Of a stretch of 64,000 nucleotides of DNA, positions 34,015 to 44,987 are shown piece after piece. The notes under the pieces are model-generated. The model was not told the DNA's origin and did not search any database. It was given only the letters and a program-made list of their open reading frames with translations. Made by a program: the position numbers and the translations under genes. Source of the stretch: Mycoplasma sp. Mirounga ES2805-ORL (GTDB lineage Bacteria; Bacillota_I; Bacilli_A; Mycoplasmatales; Metamycoplasmataceae); NCBI RefSeq assembly GCF_017084445.1, contig NZ_CP070947.1, positions 186,001 to 250,000 on the forward strand, given 5' to 3'. Each line of letters starts with the position of its first letter. The stretch's first letter is position 1.

Positions 34015-34545
34015 ATGGATTCAGGATGAATTACATGAGTTATTTTAGGGGCTGTGATAGTTGTTTTAGTAATTATGTTTACATACACAGGTCTAAAAGA
34101 CATGGTTAAAAAAAGAAAAAGAATCAAAAGAGAAAAAGAATTAGCAATTAAAGCTGAAAAATATGCACTTGAAATATTTTTAAAGTTAGATTATCTAATT
34201 ATAAAAAATCAAATGCTAATTGATGAATTCGAGCCTTCTATTGGTAAATATAAAATGTCTGAGATAACGGATGTGCCACGTAATTACCTATTAGAATTGC
34301 AAAAAACTGAAGACTTTAAAGAATTGATAATTGCTAGTCATGATGTTGATGAATTATTAAAAATATACATATCATATCGTGACTCAAGAAGTACAACATG
34401 AAAAAGTTCTTTAAAAGACTTAGAAAAAATTATCCAAAAAAGAATAAATGCTCAAAACTTCTTAATTTCTCCAGATCATATTAACTCAATTAAAGCTGAA
34501 ATTGACGAATATTATCAAAAACAATTAGATAAAAAAGAAGAATAA
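34015..34545 (+). CDS. Membrane-anchored protein of unknown function
   Basis: 176 residues. One N-terminal membrane segment (WITWVILGAVIVVLVIMFTY, about 5-24), then a cluster of Lys/Arg (KKRKRIKREK) that should stay in the cytosol, then a helical domain rich in Glu and Lys. AAAGGAG lies nine bases before the ATG. It follows the ATP synthase genes after 80 bases and is two bases before pgsA, so it is probably cotranscribed with pgsA. I do not recognise the family. Confidence 0.75.
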
Positions 34546-34547
34546 AT

Positions 34548-35216
34548 ATGAACCTACCAAATAAATTAACATTATTAAGATTAATTCTTGTTGTCCCTTT
34601 AATTATTACTTTTATCGCTTTTGGTATTCTGTTTAAAAAATATAATATAACTAATAGCAATGGCTATCTTGAAAATGGACATGAATTATATGGGAGAATA
34701 TTATTAAGCATAATTTTAATAATATTTGTTGTGGCAATGATTACCGATTTTTTTGATGGATATACAGCTCGTAAAAATAATCTAGTTACAAGTTTTGGTA
34801 AACTTTGAGATCCATTAGCAGATAAAGTTGTAGTAACTTCGACAATGATTTTTCTAGCAGTTTTTAAATTTATACCTTTTTGAATTATTATTATTTATGT
34901 GCTTAGAGATATTATTGTTGATGGCTGCCGTATTTCTATGGCCCAATTTAAAATAGATGTTTCTGCATCAATATTTGGAAAAATGAAAACACTATTTCAA
35001 ACAATTGGCATCATTACAATTTTAATAGTTGCAATTGTGATTCCTTATTATCCGGAATATCTAGTAAATATAGCAAAAGAAAAATTTACCCAAGAAATTT
35101 ATGGATATTTAATGATTTATTCAATTAATTTATTTATTTTAATAGGACTATTCTTTAGTATCTACTCAGGAATTCTTTATATTAAAAAAATAGCTCCTCA
35201 TTTACAAGTCAAATAG
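34548..35216 (+). CDS. pgsA: CDP-diacylglycerol-glycerol-3-phosphate 3-phosphatidyltransferase
   Basis: Makes phosphatidylglycerol phosphate from CDP-diacylglycerol in the membrane. 222 residues with several hydrophobic helices. The CDP-alcohol phosphotransferase motif reads DFFDGYTARKNNLVTSFGKL followed by WDPLADK, a D-x-x-D-G-x2-A-R-x8-G-x3-D-x3-D pattern with the catalytic aspartates. N-terminal MNLPNKLTLLRL is typical. Its stop abuts the stop of the opposite-strand gene. Confidence 0.93.
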
Positions 35217-35570
35217 TTATTTAAACCAAATAGCTAAAATAAATACAAGCAACGTTGCTATTGCAACTAATGCACTGGATAATGTTCAAACAATAAGAGA
35301 TGATCCAATCATCTTTTTTTTGTTAGCTTTAATTTGAGATTTCTTTAAGGATGTAACACACTCCACCGCATCATGAAAAAGAGCTTTATGTTGATAAAAA
35401 TCCATTTTTTGAATATCATCTTTATCATATATTTTTATATTTTCTAATTCATTTAATGTTGTTCTTGAGACATCTTTAATTCTATAATCGGATAAAATAT
35501 TTTGCTCAATAGTTTTTCTCATCTTTTTATTGTCTTTAAGTTTATCATTTTCTTTGTCTTTTGTATTCAT
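35217..35570 (-). CDS. Small tail-anchored protein of unknown function
   Basis: 117 residues: a Lys/Asp-rich first half, then one C-terminal hydrophobic helix (SALVAIATLLVFILAIW, about 98-115). This layout suggests a tail-anchored membrane protein facing the cytosol. Its TAA touches the pgsA TAG on the other strand, with no base between. I do not recognise a family. Confidence 0.65.
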
Positions 35571-35690
35571 TGCTAATTCCTTAATTATTATATAAATAAT
35601 GTCTATATCTTACAACATCTTATTAATACATAAAGTAAGTAGATATATTTTTATATTTTATTTTATCTTCAAAAAAATTCAATAAAAAAA

Positions 35691-36087
35691 TGGTGGAGAT
35701 GACGGGAGTCGAACCCGTGTCCACACACCAAACAAATATTAACACTTCTTACAGTTTAGTTTATTTTTGGGATCATCCTAAAGATTAAAATAAACAGAAT
35801 GTCTTTAGGATTTGCATCTTTAATGTCCTCTAAGTAAATGATGCATTTACTAAAGTAAGTCTCTGAACCGAATTAATATAATGAGACAATTATACTAATC
35901 CACTTGTATGCTATAACTAAGCAAAAACAAGGTTTGATTGCAATTTGTTAGCGATTGCAAACGCTGGAAGATTAATTTCTTCCTTGTTTTCTTTATCTTT
36001 TGCAAGTATAAAGCCTAGTAGTAATTATGGTCTACTACACCACTGATGTTAATACCACCCGATGCATGTCGAATCCATTACATCCCC
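35691..36087 (-). ncRNA. ssrA: Transfer-messenger RNA (tmRNA)
   Basis: Rescues stalled ribosomes and adds a degradation tag. The 5' end GGGGATGTAATGGATTCGAC (36087 downward) and 3' end with GGGTTCGACTCCCGTCATCTCCACCA-like T arm and CCA (35691-35693) form the alanine tRNA-like domain. The tag frame runs 36003 to 35917: resume codon GCA, then AKDKENKEEINLP, AFAIANKLQSNLVFA, and TAG. The tag is long (28 residues with the resume Ala), as known for mycoplasmas. TATAAT on the minus strand at 36099-36104 is a good -10 box. Confidence 0.96.
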
Positions 36088-36131
36088 TTTTTTTATAAAT
36101 TATATTTTATATTTTAATATACTTTATTAAT

Positions 36132-38510
36132 ATGATAAAAAATAAAAAATTATTAATTGAAAACAATGTCAGCTTACTATCAACAAGCGATACTAAAGAA
36201 TCAGTATTTATTCCTAAAATGGAATTTGAAAACAAGTCATCATCTCTATTACTTTGTGATAAGAGTGATTTTTTGATTAAAAATTTTGAAAAAAACATAA
36301 AAAACAATAATTCAATTATTACTTTTTTTGATAATGAAAACAATAACATTATTTTAAATAGCAATGACAATAATAAAATATTTAACAAGGTATTATTTCA
36401 AAGCCTTAATGAAATTGAATTAAATAATGATATTAATTTTTTATTTCTTGAATACAATGAACTTTACAAAAATTTTAATATTGATCCAAAAGAAATTAAA
36501 GACATTTGATCAACATTAAGAAAATTCAATCCTATAATAAAAAATTCATACTTTGATATTTTAAAATCTCATCAAAGTTCACTTACAATTATCTTTAATG
36601 ACTATACTCGGGAAATTAATATTTTAAAAGCTAATTTGTCTTTTTTAGACAATGAAAAAATTGATGACTTTGAAAAAAAGACTTTAAACTTTTTGTCGTC
36701 AACTAACAAGGTTCTTTTTGACATATATAAGGAATTTCTTGGAAAATTCAATAATTACAAGACATATACTCTTGGCAGTGTTGACTATTTTGGAGACGAA
36801 AAAATTAAACAATTGAAAATGGACCTATTCTATTTAAATCAATTAAAATTAAAAACTAAAAATATTTTTAAACAAGAACTATTGCTTGAAAATACTCACA
36901 GAAATATTGAAAATATTAAAGATATACAGCATGAAATTATTGATAATAATTTAAAAACATTTAATTACATAATAAGTTGATATAAAAAAGACAATAAAGT
37001 AAAAGAAGCTACAATACAAAACCTTAAAAAAAACAGTCTAGAATATGAACTATTTATTAAAAAAATTGAAACTCAAAAACATGCATATAAACTTCTACGT
37101 AAGGTTAAAAATAAAATTCTGCTTTTAGATGAAAAGGAGATATTTAAACTAAAAGACAATATAGATTTTTATATTAAATTATTTATTTATAACAACTTAG
37201 CTTCTATAAATTGTTCACTAAAAAACTTCAGCATCAAAAAAATAAGATCAACTATTAAAAAAGAATTTGATTTTGGCTTCGACCAATATATTGCTCTATC
37301 AAATAATAAATGGGATAAATTTAAAGAATTACTTAATAAAAATAATAAAGAAATTTATGAACTTAAGAAAAACACTATTTTTGTATCTAAAGCTGAAAAT
37401 TACGATAAAAAAACTAGTGTTATTAGTGAAAAAATATATGAATTGGAAAATGAATACTTTTGAAAAATAGAAAATACTATATTTAAATTAAATGCCAAGT
37501 TAAAAGATGATCCATTCCTAAAAAAAGCTTCAGGAGATATTTCAAAGAAATACACTTACATTAAAAAAACTGTCAAAGGATTTATTAGTTTTTTCCAAAG
37601 AAGCTTCAAACCAAAAGGTGACTATAGTGCTATAAGCAAGCTAGCTAAATCTGTTTTTATTAGAATCAAATCACTATTAGATAATTATTCATTTGTTATT
37701 GATTATTTCACAAGATCGCATAACTTTTTATTTAATAATAAAAAATATAATGAAAAAGAAATTATAGGATTTATTACAATAAAAAGACTTATTGAAGTTT
37801 TTGATAAATCATCAATATCGATTCAAAGCATTATTAAAAAGTCATCCGAGTTTTCAAAAATTAATAAATTAAAAATTAAATTGTTATCTAACATAGTTAA
37901 AAAACCTGATGTTTTATTTATAGTTGATGATAATAAAGATATAGATTTAAATCTAATTAATGAGTTCTTAAGAGTTGCATCAGAATTATGTGAACAAAGT
38001 AATATAACTTATATTTTTATCACCGATAGAATAGAACTTGTAAATAGAGAATTTGATAAACTATTTTATTTTTATGAAAACAAACTAATTGAATACGGGG
38101 ACTATAAATCTGTTTTAAAAAAACCATTTACTCAAAATCTTAAAAATTTGACTACTAGAAGAGACTTGCCGATAGAGGACTTTTATAAAAATAGCAGTTT
38201 TCTTTTAAGTTCGCCATACGATATTTCTAATTCTCATTTTGTATGCGTTCCGTCATCTTATATAAAAAATAGACTTAATATGGAAGACAGCGCAAGCACA
38301 GAGGTTGTTTTTGAAAGTGAGACTATGAATTCTACAATTGAAACAGCCATTTCAGAAATGACAAATGTTTTTGATGGTATAAGTGTGTTTATTGATAAAG
38401 AAAAAGCTTCGGCTAATTCAAATAAATTAATTGAAAATTATGACAAATGAATCAATGATGAAGAAACACAGTCAATAGATATTGATGCTAATAAAAAAGA
38501 CATTTTCTAA
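36132..38510 (+). CDS. Large OppF-like protein with decayed ABC ATPase motifs
   Basis: 792 residues. The C-terminal third keeps the order of an Opp-type ABC ATPase: EFSKINKLKIKLLSNI (about 573-588) stands where LSGGQ-RQRVAIARAL is expected, KPDVLFIVDDNKDID (about 591-605) where Walker B is expected, NITYIFITDRIELVNREFDK (about 622-641) where the switch His is expected, then FYENKLIEYGDYKSVLKKPF, and a long tail as in OppF. But the signature Gly residues, the catalytic Glu after Walker B, and the switch His are lost. The N-terminal region with LLLCDKSDFLIKNFEK lacks a P-loop. A Lys-rich helical insertion of about 450 residues fills the middle, as in mycoplasma OppF. There is no permease nearby. 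It is intact over 2.4 kb, so it is probably a protein with a changed role rather than a pseudogene. No clear ribosome site. Confidence 0.6.
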
Positions 38511-38536
38511 AAAAACTGCCCAAAAGCAGTTTTTTA
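38509..38536. terminator. Bidirectional terminator
   Basis: AAAAACTGC pairs with GCAGTTTTT around CCAAAA, with T-runs on both strands. It sits between the OppF-like gene and the convergent lipoprotein gene, overlapping the stop of the latter. Confidence 0.85.
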
Positions 38537-40747
38537 ATTCATTATTACATAGGGGAAATTATCTATTTTTAATCGGTCTGCTAATTGTTTTAATTCTGGA
38601 TCAATATTTCTATAACCACCGTTTGCTGTAGAAAACTCTTTCCATTCTTTAAGAAGAAAATTAATTCTATGTGGATAAATATTTTTATTTATTATACTGT
38701 GTTCGCCTACCTTATTGCCTACGTATGGATCATCTCATGTACAGTCTACAAATAGATTTTTTCCATCCACAACAACCATATTTCAAGCATGAGGTTGGGG
38801 ACTATTAAATTTATTACCTGCGTCACCATATACGTATCATGATGGTATATTTAAAAATGTCATAAATTTTTGGAACATTCTGGCATATCCCTCACAAACA
38901 ACTTTTTCTCCTGTGACAAATCTATAAACACTTCTAATTGAATTTTGTAAACTAGTATTATTTAGTTCATAAGAATCAGTATATTCAGTATTGTCGACAA
39001 TTCAATTGTGAACAGCACTTATTTTTTGTTTTAGATTAAAGTTTTTTGAAATAATTGTTGGTATTACTTTTAAAACTAATTCATTAACTTGCTTTTCTTC
39101 ATTATAATTTTTAGTTCTATATCTAAATCTTATATTTTTATCATAAATTGATTTTCAAGCAACATCATTATAATAGTTAGATCCGTTAGTTAATTCATAC
39201 ATTCTAGCATCAAAGGCTATTCAGTTATTTTTACTAATTTGACTATATAAAGACTCTTTAATATTTAATGAATAATATGACTCATTTTTATCATCAATAA
39301 TAAAAGCATTGCCGTAATAGATATCTTTTCTAAATTTAACTACTTCTTCTCTAGTTAGTTTAGAATTCTTAGGAAGAATTACTTTATTTATATTAAAGAT
39401 ATCTAAATCTTCTTCTTTAACAACCAATTTATCAGATTCATCAAATGTTAAAGATAAATCAAATTCTAAAACTTTTAAATAGTCGAATAATTGATCGATG
39501 TATGTTGAATAATAATTTTGATTTGAACCGAATGTTTTATAAGTTACTAATTGTCTAATAGCACCTTTTATAATAGGTGTTGAATTTGCCATAGGACCAC
39601 TATTTAATCCACTATCATAACCTCAATAATTATTTATAAAATTTTCTACGGTTTTTAGTCTCTTTTTAAAATTAATATTTTTTGACCTTATACCACCCAT
39701 TTTGTCATAAGCTTCAGGAATTAATGATTTAAATTTTGTTCAAACAATTTGAAGTTTTTTAGCAATTTCTTTATCATTTTTATTATATATATGATTTATT
39801 TGTTCGTCCGTTATATTTTTAGAACCAATCAAATTATCAACTATTGAAGTCATACGAGCTTTAGCAATATTGTTAGATACTGTTAGACTATTTATTTCAT
39901 CAGAGTCACTGACTTCATTTTCTTTTGCTTTTTCATAATTAGAATTACACAAATTAAACTGTTTGAAAAGAAATTCATAGTCTTTAAAGATATCTTCTCA
40001 AGGTAATGGTAATTGTGATTCATATGCAATTATTTTATCGTTTATATCTTTTGCATATTTTTCGAATTTGATTACATCTGATGGAACGTATTTATTTAAT
40101 TCCTCTTTTTTATAGGCGAACTCCTTTCTTAATATCTTAATTTGTTCTTTAATGAAATTAAACTTGGAAGAAGAAACATTGTAAATCATTTGTTTAAGAA
40201 TATCAATTGTTATTTGACTTGGCTTCTTAGAATTTAGTTCTATATAAATTTGAATATATTTTTCTAATTCATAGATTAATTCGGATTGTTGCTTTCTAGT
40301 GAAATATTTATAAAAACTGTTATCTTTTCTAAGATTAAATAAATCCACCTTAAGCATGTCTTTTTGTTCATCTATAGCTTGAATAGAATTAGTAATTTCT
40401 TTTAATAAATTAATAGCTTCTTGTATATCTTTTAATTCACTATTTTCATCTAGATAAACATTTTTTGCAAAATTAAAATTATTATTAAAAGTAGTTTTTA
40501 ATTCAATACTATATAAAACAATATCCTGAATTCTGTCCAATTCCTTTTCAACATCATTTAATAAAGTCTTCAATTCTTTTTTACTATCGCCAATAGAAAT
40601 TTTTTCATCAACTTCTTCAGTTTTAGATTCTTCTTTTTTTGGATCATATCTTAAATTATTAAAGCAAGAAACGGAAATTAATGGTGCAGAAAATATACCT
40701 AAAACACTGCCTATATGTAAAATAATTTTTCGTTTTTTAATACCCAT
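38534..40747 (-). CDS. Lipoprotein with C-terminal transglutaminase-like domain
   Basis: 737 residues. Signal peptide with lipobox LISVSC (Cys28). A long helical, Lys/Glu-rich middle part (about 30-500) may form coiled coils. The C-terminal domain has the transglutaminase/protease triad: VVCEGYARMFQKFMTFLNIP (Cys618), PHAWNMVVVDG (His653) and LFVDCTWDD (Asp668). Start has GGGAAGCG upstream. Unlike the 433-residue lipoprotein at 8057-9358, the domain is at the C-terminal end. Probably cell-surface; the target is unknown. Confidence 0.82.
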
Positions 40748-40830
40748 TATTCGCTTCCCTTCAATATTTATGTATTGTAATTTTACAATATTAAATTTTA
40801 TATTTTTATAAATAAATAAGTTGAAAAAGA

Positions 40831-40910
40831 AAAAAATATTCCTTTTTCATAGAAAATTCTTATACAATAGATTAAAAATATGCATAAAGCTCTATAAAAA
40901 AGGAATATTT
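40831..40910 (-). terminator. Long-armed hairpin after the ZIP transporter gene
   Basis: AAATATTCCTTTTT (40834-40847) pairs perfectly with AAAAAGGAATATTT (40897-40910); after one mismatch five more pairs extend inward. The loop is about 37 bases. On the minus strand it is followed by T-rich sequence, so it can end the ZIP gene, which stops at 40977. Confidence 0.55.
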
Positions 40911-40976
40911 GCAAAATTTTCTTAATTTCAAATATGAACAAAGCTATTTTAAAATTATGTAAAAAACAACTAAATC

Positions 40977-41990
40977 TTAAAAACTATGAGAATGTTCATG
41001 GAATGATAATACAAGTGCACATAACACAATACCTATAAAGAACATAAGCATAACTCATCTAAACAATTTCTTATCATGGTGAGAATGAAAGAACTCGGGT
41101 AGGAATTCAACAATAGAAGTGAATAAGAATATTCCAGCAACTACTGCACTAATAAATGATCTAACTTGCCAAATGCTAGTAATTACATGACCAAAATAAA
41201 TACCTATTAACATTAAGGGAATAAATAGAAGAATAATTCCGATTGAAATCAACATGGCTTTTCATCTTGAAATTCCCATTTCTCTTTGTCTATAATAATA
41301 AATTATCTCTTCTGGTATCAAATGAAGAATAAATGAAATTAAAAATGCAATACTTAAACTAGAACCTTCGCCATAAAATAATTGATTTAGATTATATCCA
41401 ATCAAAATGCCTGCAGGGATTCTATGAGCCAAAATTAATAATAAGGCAACTACTTTTAATTTAGGATCATTAACCTGATGTTGTTTATCGATTTTAGTTT
41501 TGTGATCTGGCCCTAATTTAAGTTCATCATGCATTGCACCATGATCATGTGCTATTTCATGATTGTGAATAAAAATGGCTGCAAATTTATCATTTTTAAC
41601 TCTAGTTCTAGAAATTGCCTTTATTGTTTTTCTTAAACCAAAGGCAAATAATAAACCAGTAATTAAACCTCCACAAACTAAAATAATATTTCACGTATAA
41701 ACTGTTAGCTTAGGATGCTTTAATCTAAAATCATATCCATTAATTGAACTAATTTCCAACGATTCGCGCAAAAAACCAAATGTGGCAAGAATTATAAAAA
41801 ACCCTGTTACAAATGAATATAGTAAGGCATTTCCACGAGGACTTAACTTGCTTTTAAATAAAGGAAAAATTGTTGTTACAAAAATAGGAATTAAAAGTAA
41901 AAACATTGATGCAATAAGAACTAATATAAATTTAGCAAGTTCTTCATTGCCGTTTGAAAAATTTTTTAAATTATTTATAAATGTTTCCAT
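40977..41990 (-). CDS. ZIP-family divalent metal transporter
   Basis: A 337-residue membrane protein for uptake of zinc or another divalent metal. About eight hydrophobic segments. The fourth/fifth helices carry the metal path: ILAHRIPAGILIGYNL and SFILHLIPEEIIYYYRQRE, where HxIPEx is the ZIP hallmark (usually HNIPEG). A His/Asp-rich cytosolic loop (HNHEIAHDHGAMHDEL) lies before it, and the C-terminus ends in FHEHSHSF. ATG 41990 chosen; a TTG at 42008 is possible. Five Trp codons are TGA, which splits it under the standard code. Confidence 0.88.
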
Positions 41991-42168
41991 ACATTTCTTT
42001 CTACACAATTAATTATTCACAAGTTTATTATTTTATAAAATTAATAATGTAAATATTTAATAAACCAAGTATACAAGTATATGTGAATATTAGTATTAAT
42101 ATAATAAACTAAAATTTATTTATTATAATTAAAATAATTTTATTAATTAAGTATAGAGGTAAACGAAT

Positions 42169-42600
42169 ATGAATTGTAAAACAGCTATCTATCCAGGATC
42201 TTTTGATCCTATTCATGAAGGACATATCGCTGTAATAGATAAGGCTCTAAATATTTTTGAAAAAATCTATGTTATTGTTTCAATTAATCCAGATAAAGAA
42301 AATTTAGCTAACATAGAAAAGCGTTATCAATATGTTAAAAACAAATTAGCGAAATATAAACAAATAGAAGTACTAATCAATAAAAATGAATTAATTGGAA
42401 ATCTAGCTAAAAAATTAGATGTTAATTTATTAATCAGAAGCGCTCGAAATAACACTGACTATTCATACGAATTAGAATTAGCGGCTGGAAATAATGCTGT
42501 TAATCCAGATTTAGAAACAATACTCATAATTCCAGATTATGACATGATTGAATATTCATCAACCCTATTAAGACACAAGAAAAAGTTAGGAATAAAATAA
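42169..42600 (+). CDS. coaD: Phosphopantetheine adenylyltransferase
   Basis: Fourth step of coenzyme A synthesis. 143 residues, slightly short for the family (about 160). The nucleotidyltransferase motif YPGSFDPIHEGHIAVIDKAL is at the N-terminus (T/HxGH site here is HEGH), RSARNNTDYSYELELAAGN binds phosphopantetheine, and the C-terminal YSSTLLR matches the ISST motif. Only one base separates it from engB, which suggests an operon. Confidence 0.93.
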   Translation: MNCKTAIYPGSFDPIHEGHIAVIDKALNIFEKIYVIVSINPDKENLANIEKRYQYVKNKLAKYKQIEVLINKNELIGNLAKKLDVNLLIRSARNNTDYSYELELAAGNNAVNPDLETILIIPDYDMIEYSSTLLRHKKKLGIK

Positions 42601-42601
42601 A

Positions 42602-43216
42602 ATGTGAAAATTTGAAAAATCAGCTCTTAAACCCGAAACATGAATTTTTAATAATGAACTTAATGTTTGCTTTTGAGGAAGATCAAATGTAGGGAAATCA
42701 TCATTATTAAATGCTGTTACGAATCAAAAAATTTCTTTTGTTTCAAAAACACCAGGTAGAACGCAGCTAATTAATTATTTTGTAGATATTAACAATAAAA
42801 TAATTGTCGATTTACCGGGCTATGGATTTGCACAAATGTCAAAAACTAAAATACTTGAAATGAATAAATATGTTGATCTCTTTTTAAAAAATAAAAATAT
42901 TAGTAAACATCTTTTCCTTCTAATTGATTCTAGAACAGGAATTACAAAAAATGATTTATCTAAAATTAACTTTTTAGAAAAGGAAAAAATACCTTACGAT
43001 GTAATATATACTAAACTTGATAAATTAAATCAAAAAGAAAAATCTTCATTAATAAAAAAACACGATTTTCTTTTAAAAGAAGAAATAATAAATTCAAATG
43101 TTCATTATTTTTTAGTTTCGAGTGAAAAAAATATAAATATGAATGTTTTGGTACAATTTATAGATAACATTTTATATAGTGATATAAACAAAAAAATAGA
43201 TACAACGATTGAATAG
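42602..43216 (+). CDS. engB: Ribosome biogenesis GTPase EngB (YsxC)
   Basis: 204 residues; needed for late assembly of the large ribosomal subunit. G1 GRSNVGKSSLLN, switch KTPGRTQLINYF, G3 DLPGYGFAQ, G4 TKLDK and G5 VSSEK are all present. Start at ATG 42602 is one base after the coaD stop. Four Trp codons near the N-terminus are TGA. Confidence 0.95.
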
Positions 43217-43226
43217 GGGAATATAA

Positions 43227-44852
43227 ATGATGAAAAAGAAAATTATTTTATTAAGTTTACTTTCAGGACTAATTGCAGCTAATGGTATTGGCGCAGCTGT
43301 AGCTATATCAAAATTAAATTCGAAATTAAATGCTTCAGACCAAAAAATGTTGGAAAGATATACATTTAAAGCCAAAGATAATTTTAAAGATGAGATGAAA
43401 AATCATTTAGCAAGTGAATTTTCACATTCCTCTAATTACAATATATTTAGTATTGAAAATGACAAAAACCCATTTGTTAAATTTAGTCAAAGCGGCCCTA
43501 AAAAATATTTTTGGGAAACTACTTTATTGAACCCTAATGTAAATGGTATTGACACTTCAATAATTAATACAGACTCAAATTTTGGTGATAAAAAATTTGA
43601 ACTAATAAGAGATGATAAAGCACCGCTTGATATATTTGCCTCAAGTAATGGTTTAAATCGTAATTTATTATTCCACTCTTTTGCTAATGATGAAAAGGGA
43701 ACACTATATCTATACGTTTATGTTGAAGATAAAGAAAATTCTAGAATTGAAAAATTTGAAGATAGAGTAAAAAAATTTGTTGCTAAAAAATTATTTAAGC
43801 TTGAAGGTTTTAAAAAATTCAATCCTAAATTGAATAATAACAAAATAACCAGATCAGAATTAAACTCATCATACTTTCAAAAATTTAATTATGAAGAATT
43901 TGATTCATTTTCACTGAAAATAACTGAAAGTAATATTCAAAACTTTATTGAAGGTTATATAAGTGAAGAAAATGAGAAAAAAATAAAAGACCTGGAAAAA
44001 TTGTTGGATTCAGCAAAAACAACCAATAATGAACCAATGATTAAAAAATACTCAGAAGAAATTAAAAAACTAAAAGTTAAAAAACATTTTGAAACATTAG
44101 AAGAATTTATGAGTATTTTGCCAACTGATGCTTCAACAACAGATGTAGACAAAATAAATAAAGGAATCAGAAAGGTAAAGGATTATTTTAATTTTAAAGA
44201 TATAGAACGCAGCGTATATGAAATAGATAAAGCAAAGCCTTTTTGACTTTCAACAAAGAAATCAACAATTAATGGCATATCCAGAGATGTTATTATCTTT
44301 CATTATCATCAAAAATTAGTTATTCCTACCGCCGAAGATAACGATCTTTCGCTTGTTAAAAAATATGAAATAGAAGGAACAACTGAAAAAGAAATTGTTT
44401 TTAATTGGTTCGACATGAAAAATATAGAAGTTAATTTAGTCACTGGTAAAAACCAAGAAACAAATTCTAATTATCTAATTAGTGAGATAAATCCAACCGA
44501 TACTAAAACAATTACTTACAACACAAATATTAAAAATGATAATTGAAAAGAAAATGGAGAGTTATCAAAAGGTGTTTATACAGATAAAAATGGAAACATG
44601 ATAATGACATTAATATTTAAAAACAATGATCTAAATGATAAATATTACTTAACATGAAACTTAAATACTTTTAATGATACATTAGCTAAAAGAGATACTC
44701 AAATTTATTCTCCATTAATTTCCTTTGATGAAAAAAATGGAAAAGCAAGATTTATGTATAAAATTAAAGAAAAACATATTTCAGATAAGAACTTTATTGA
44801 GAGTCCATTAGTTTACTATGGAATTATTGAAGTAGATAACTTTAAACACTAG
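43227..44852 (+). CDS. Exported or anchored surface protein of unknown function
   Basis: 541 residues. The N-terminal MMKKKIILLSLLSGLIAANG and following GAAVAI form a signal/anchor without a Cys lipobox. The central region about 240-300 is rich in Lys and Glu and probably a coiled coil; the end is beta-rich. AGGGGAA precedes the start, 10 bases after engB. ATG 43227 or 43230 are equivalent. I recognise no family. Followed by a terminator. Confidence 0.75.
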
Positions 44853-44856
44853 CAAA

Positions 44857-44880
44857 AAGAGCCTTTAATGGCTCTTATTT
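44857..44880 (+). terminator. Terminator after the 541-residue surface protein gene
   Basis: AAGAGCC pairs with GGCTCTT around TTTAAT, followed by ATTT. Confidence 0.8.
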
Positions 44881-44987
44881 AAACTTCTTTTAAATAAACT
44901 TAAAAACAAATAAGAATTTGTTAAAATGATAGCCCATAATTTTTATAAAATTTATTTACAAGAAAATTAAATCATTTGGAGGAACAT

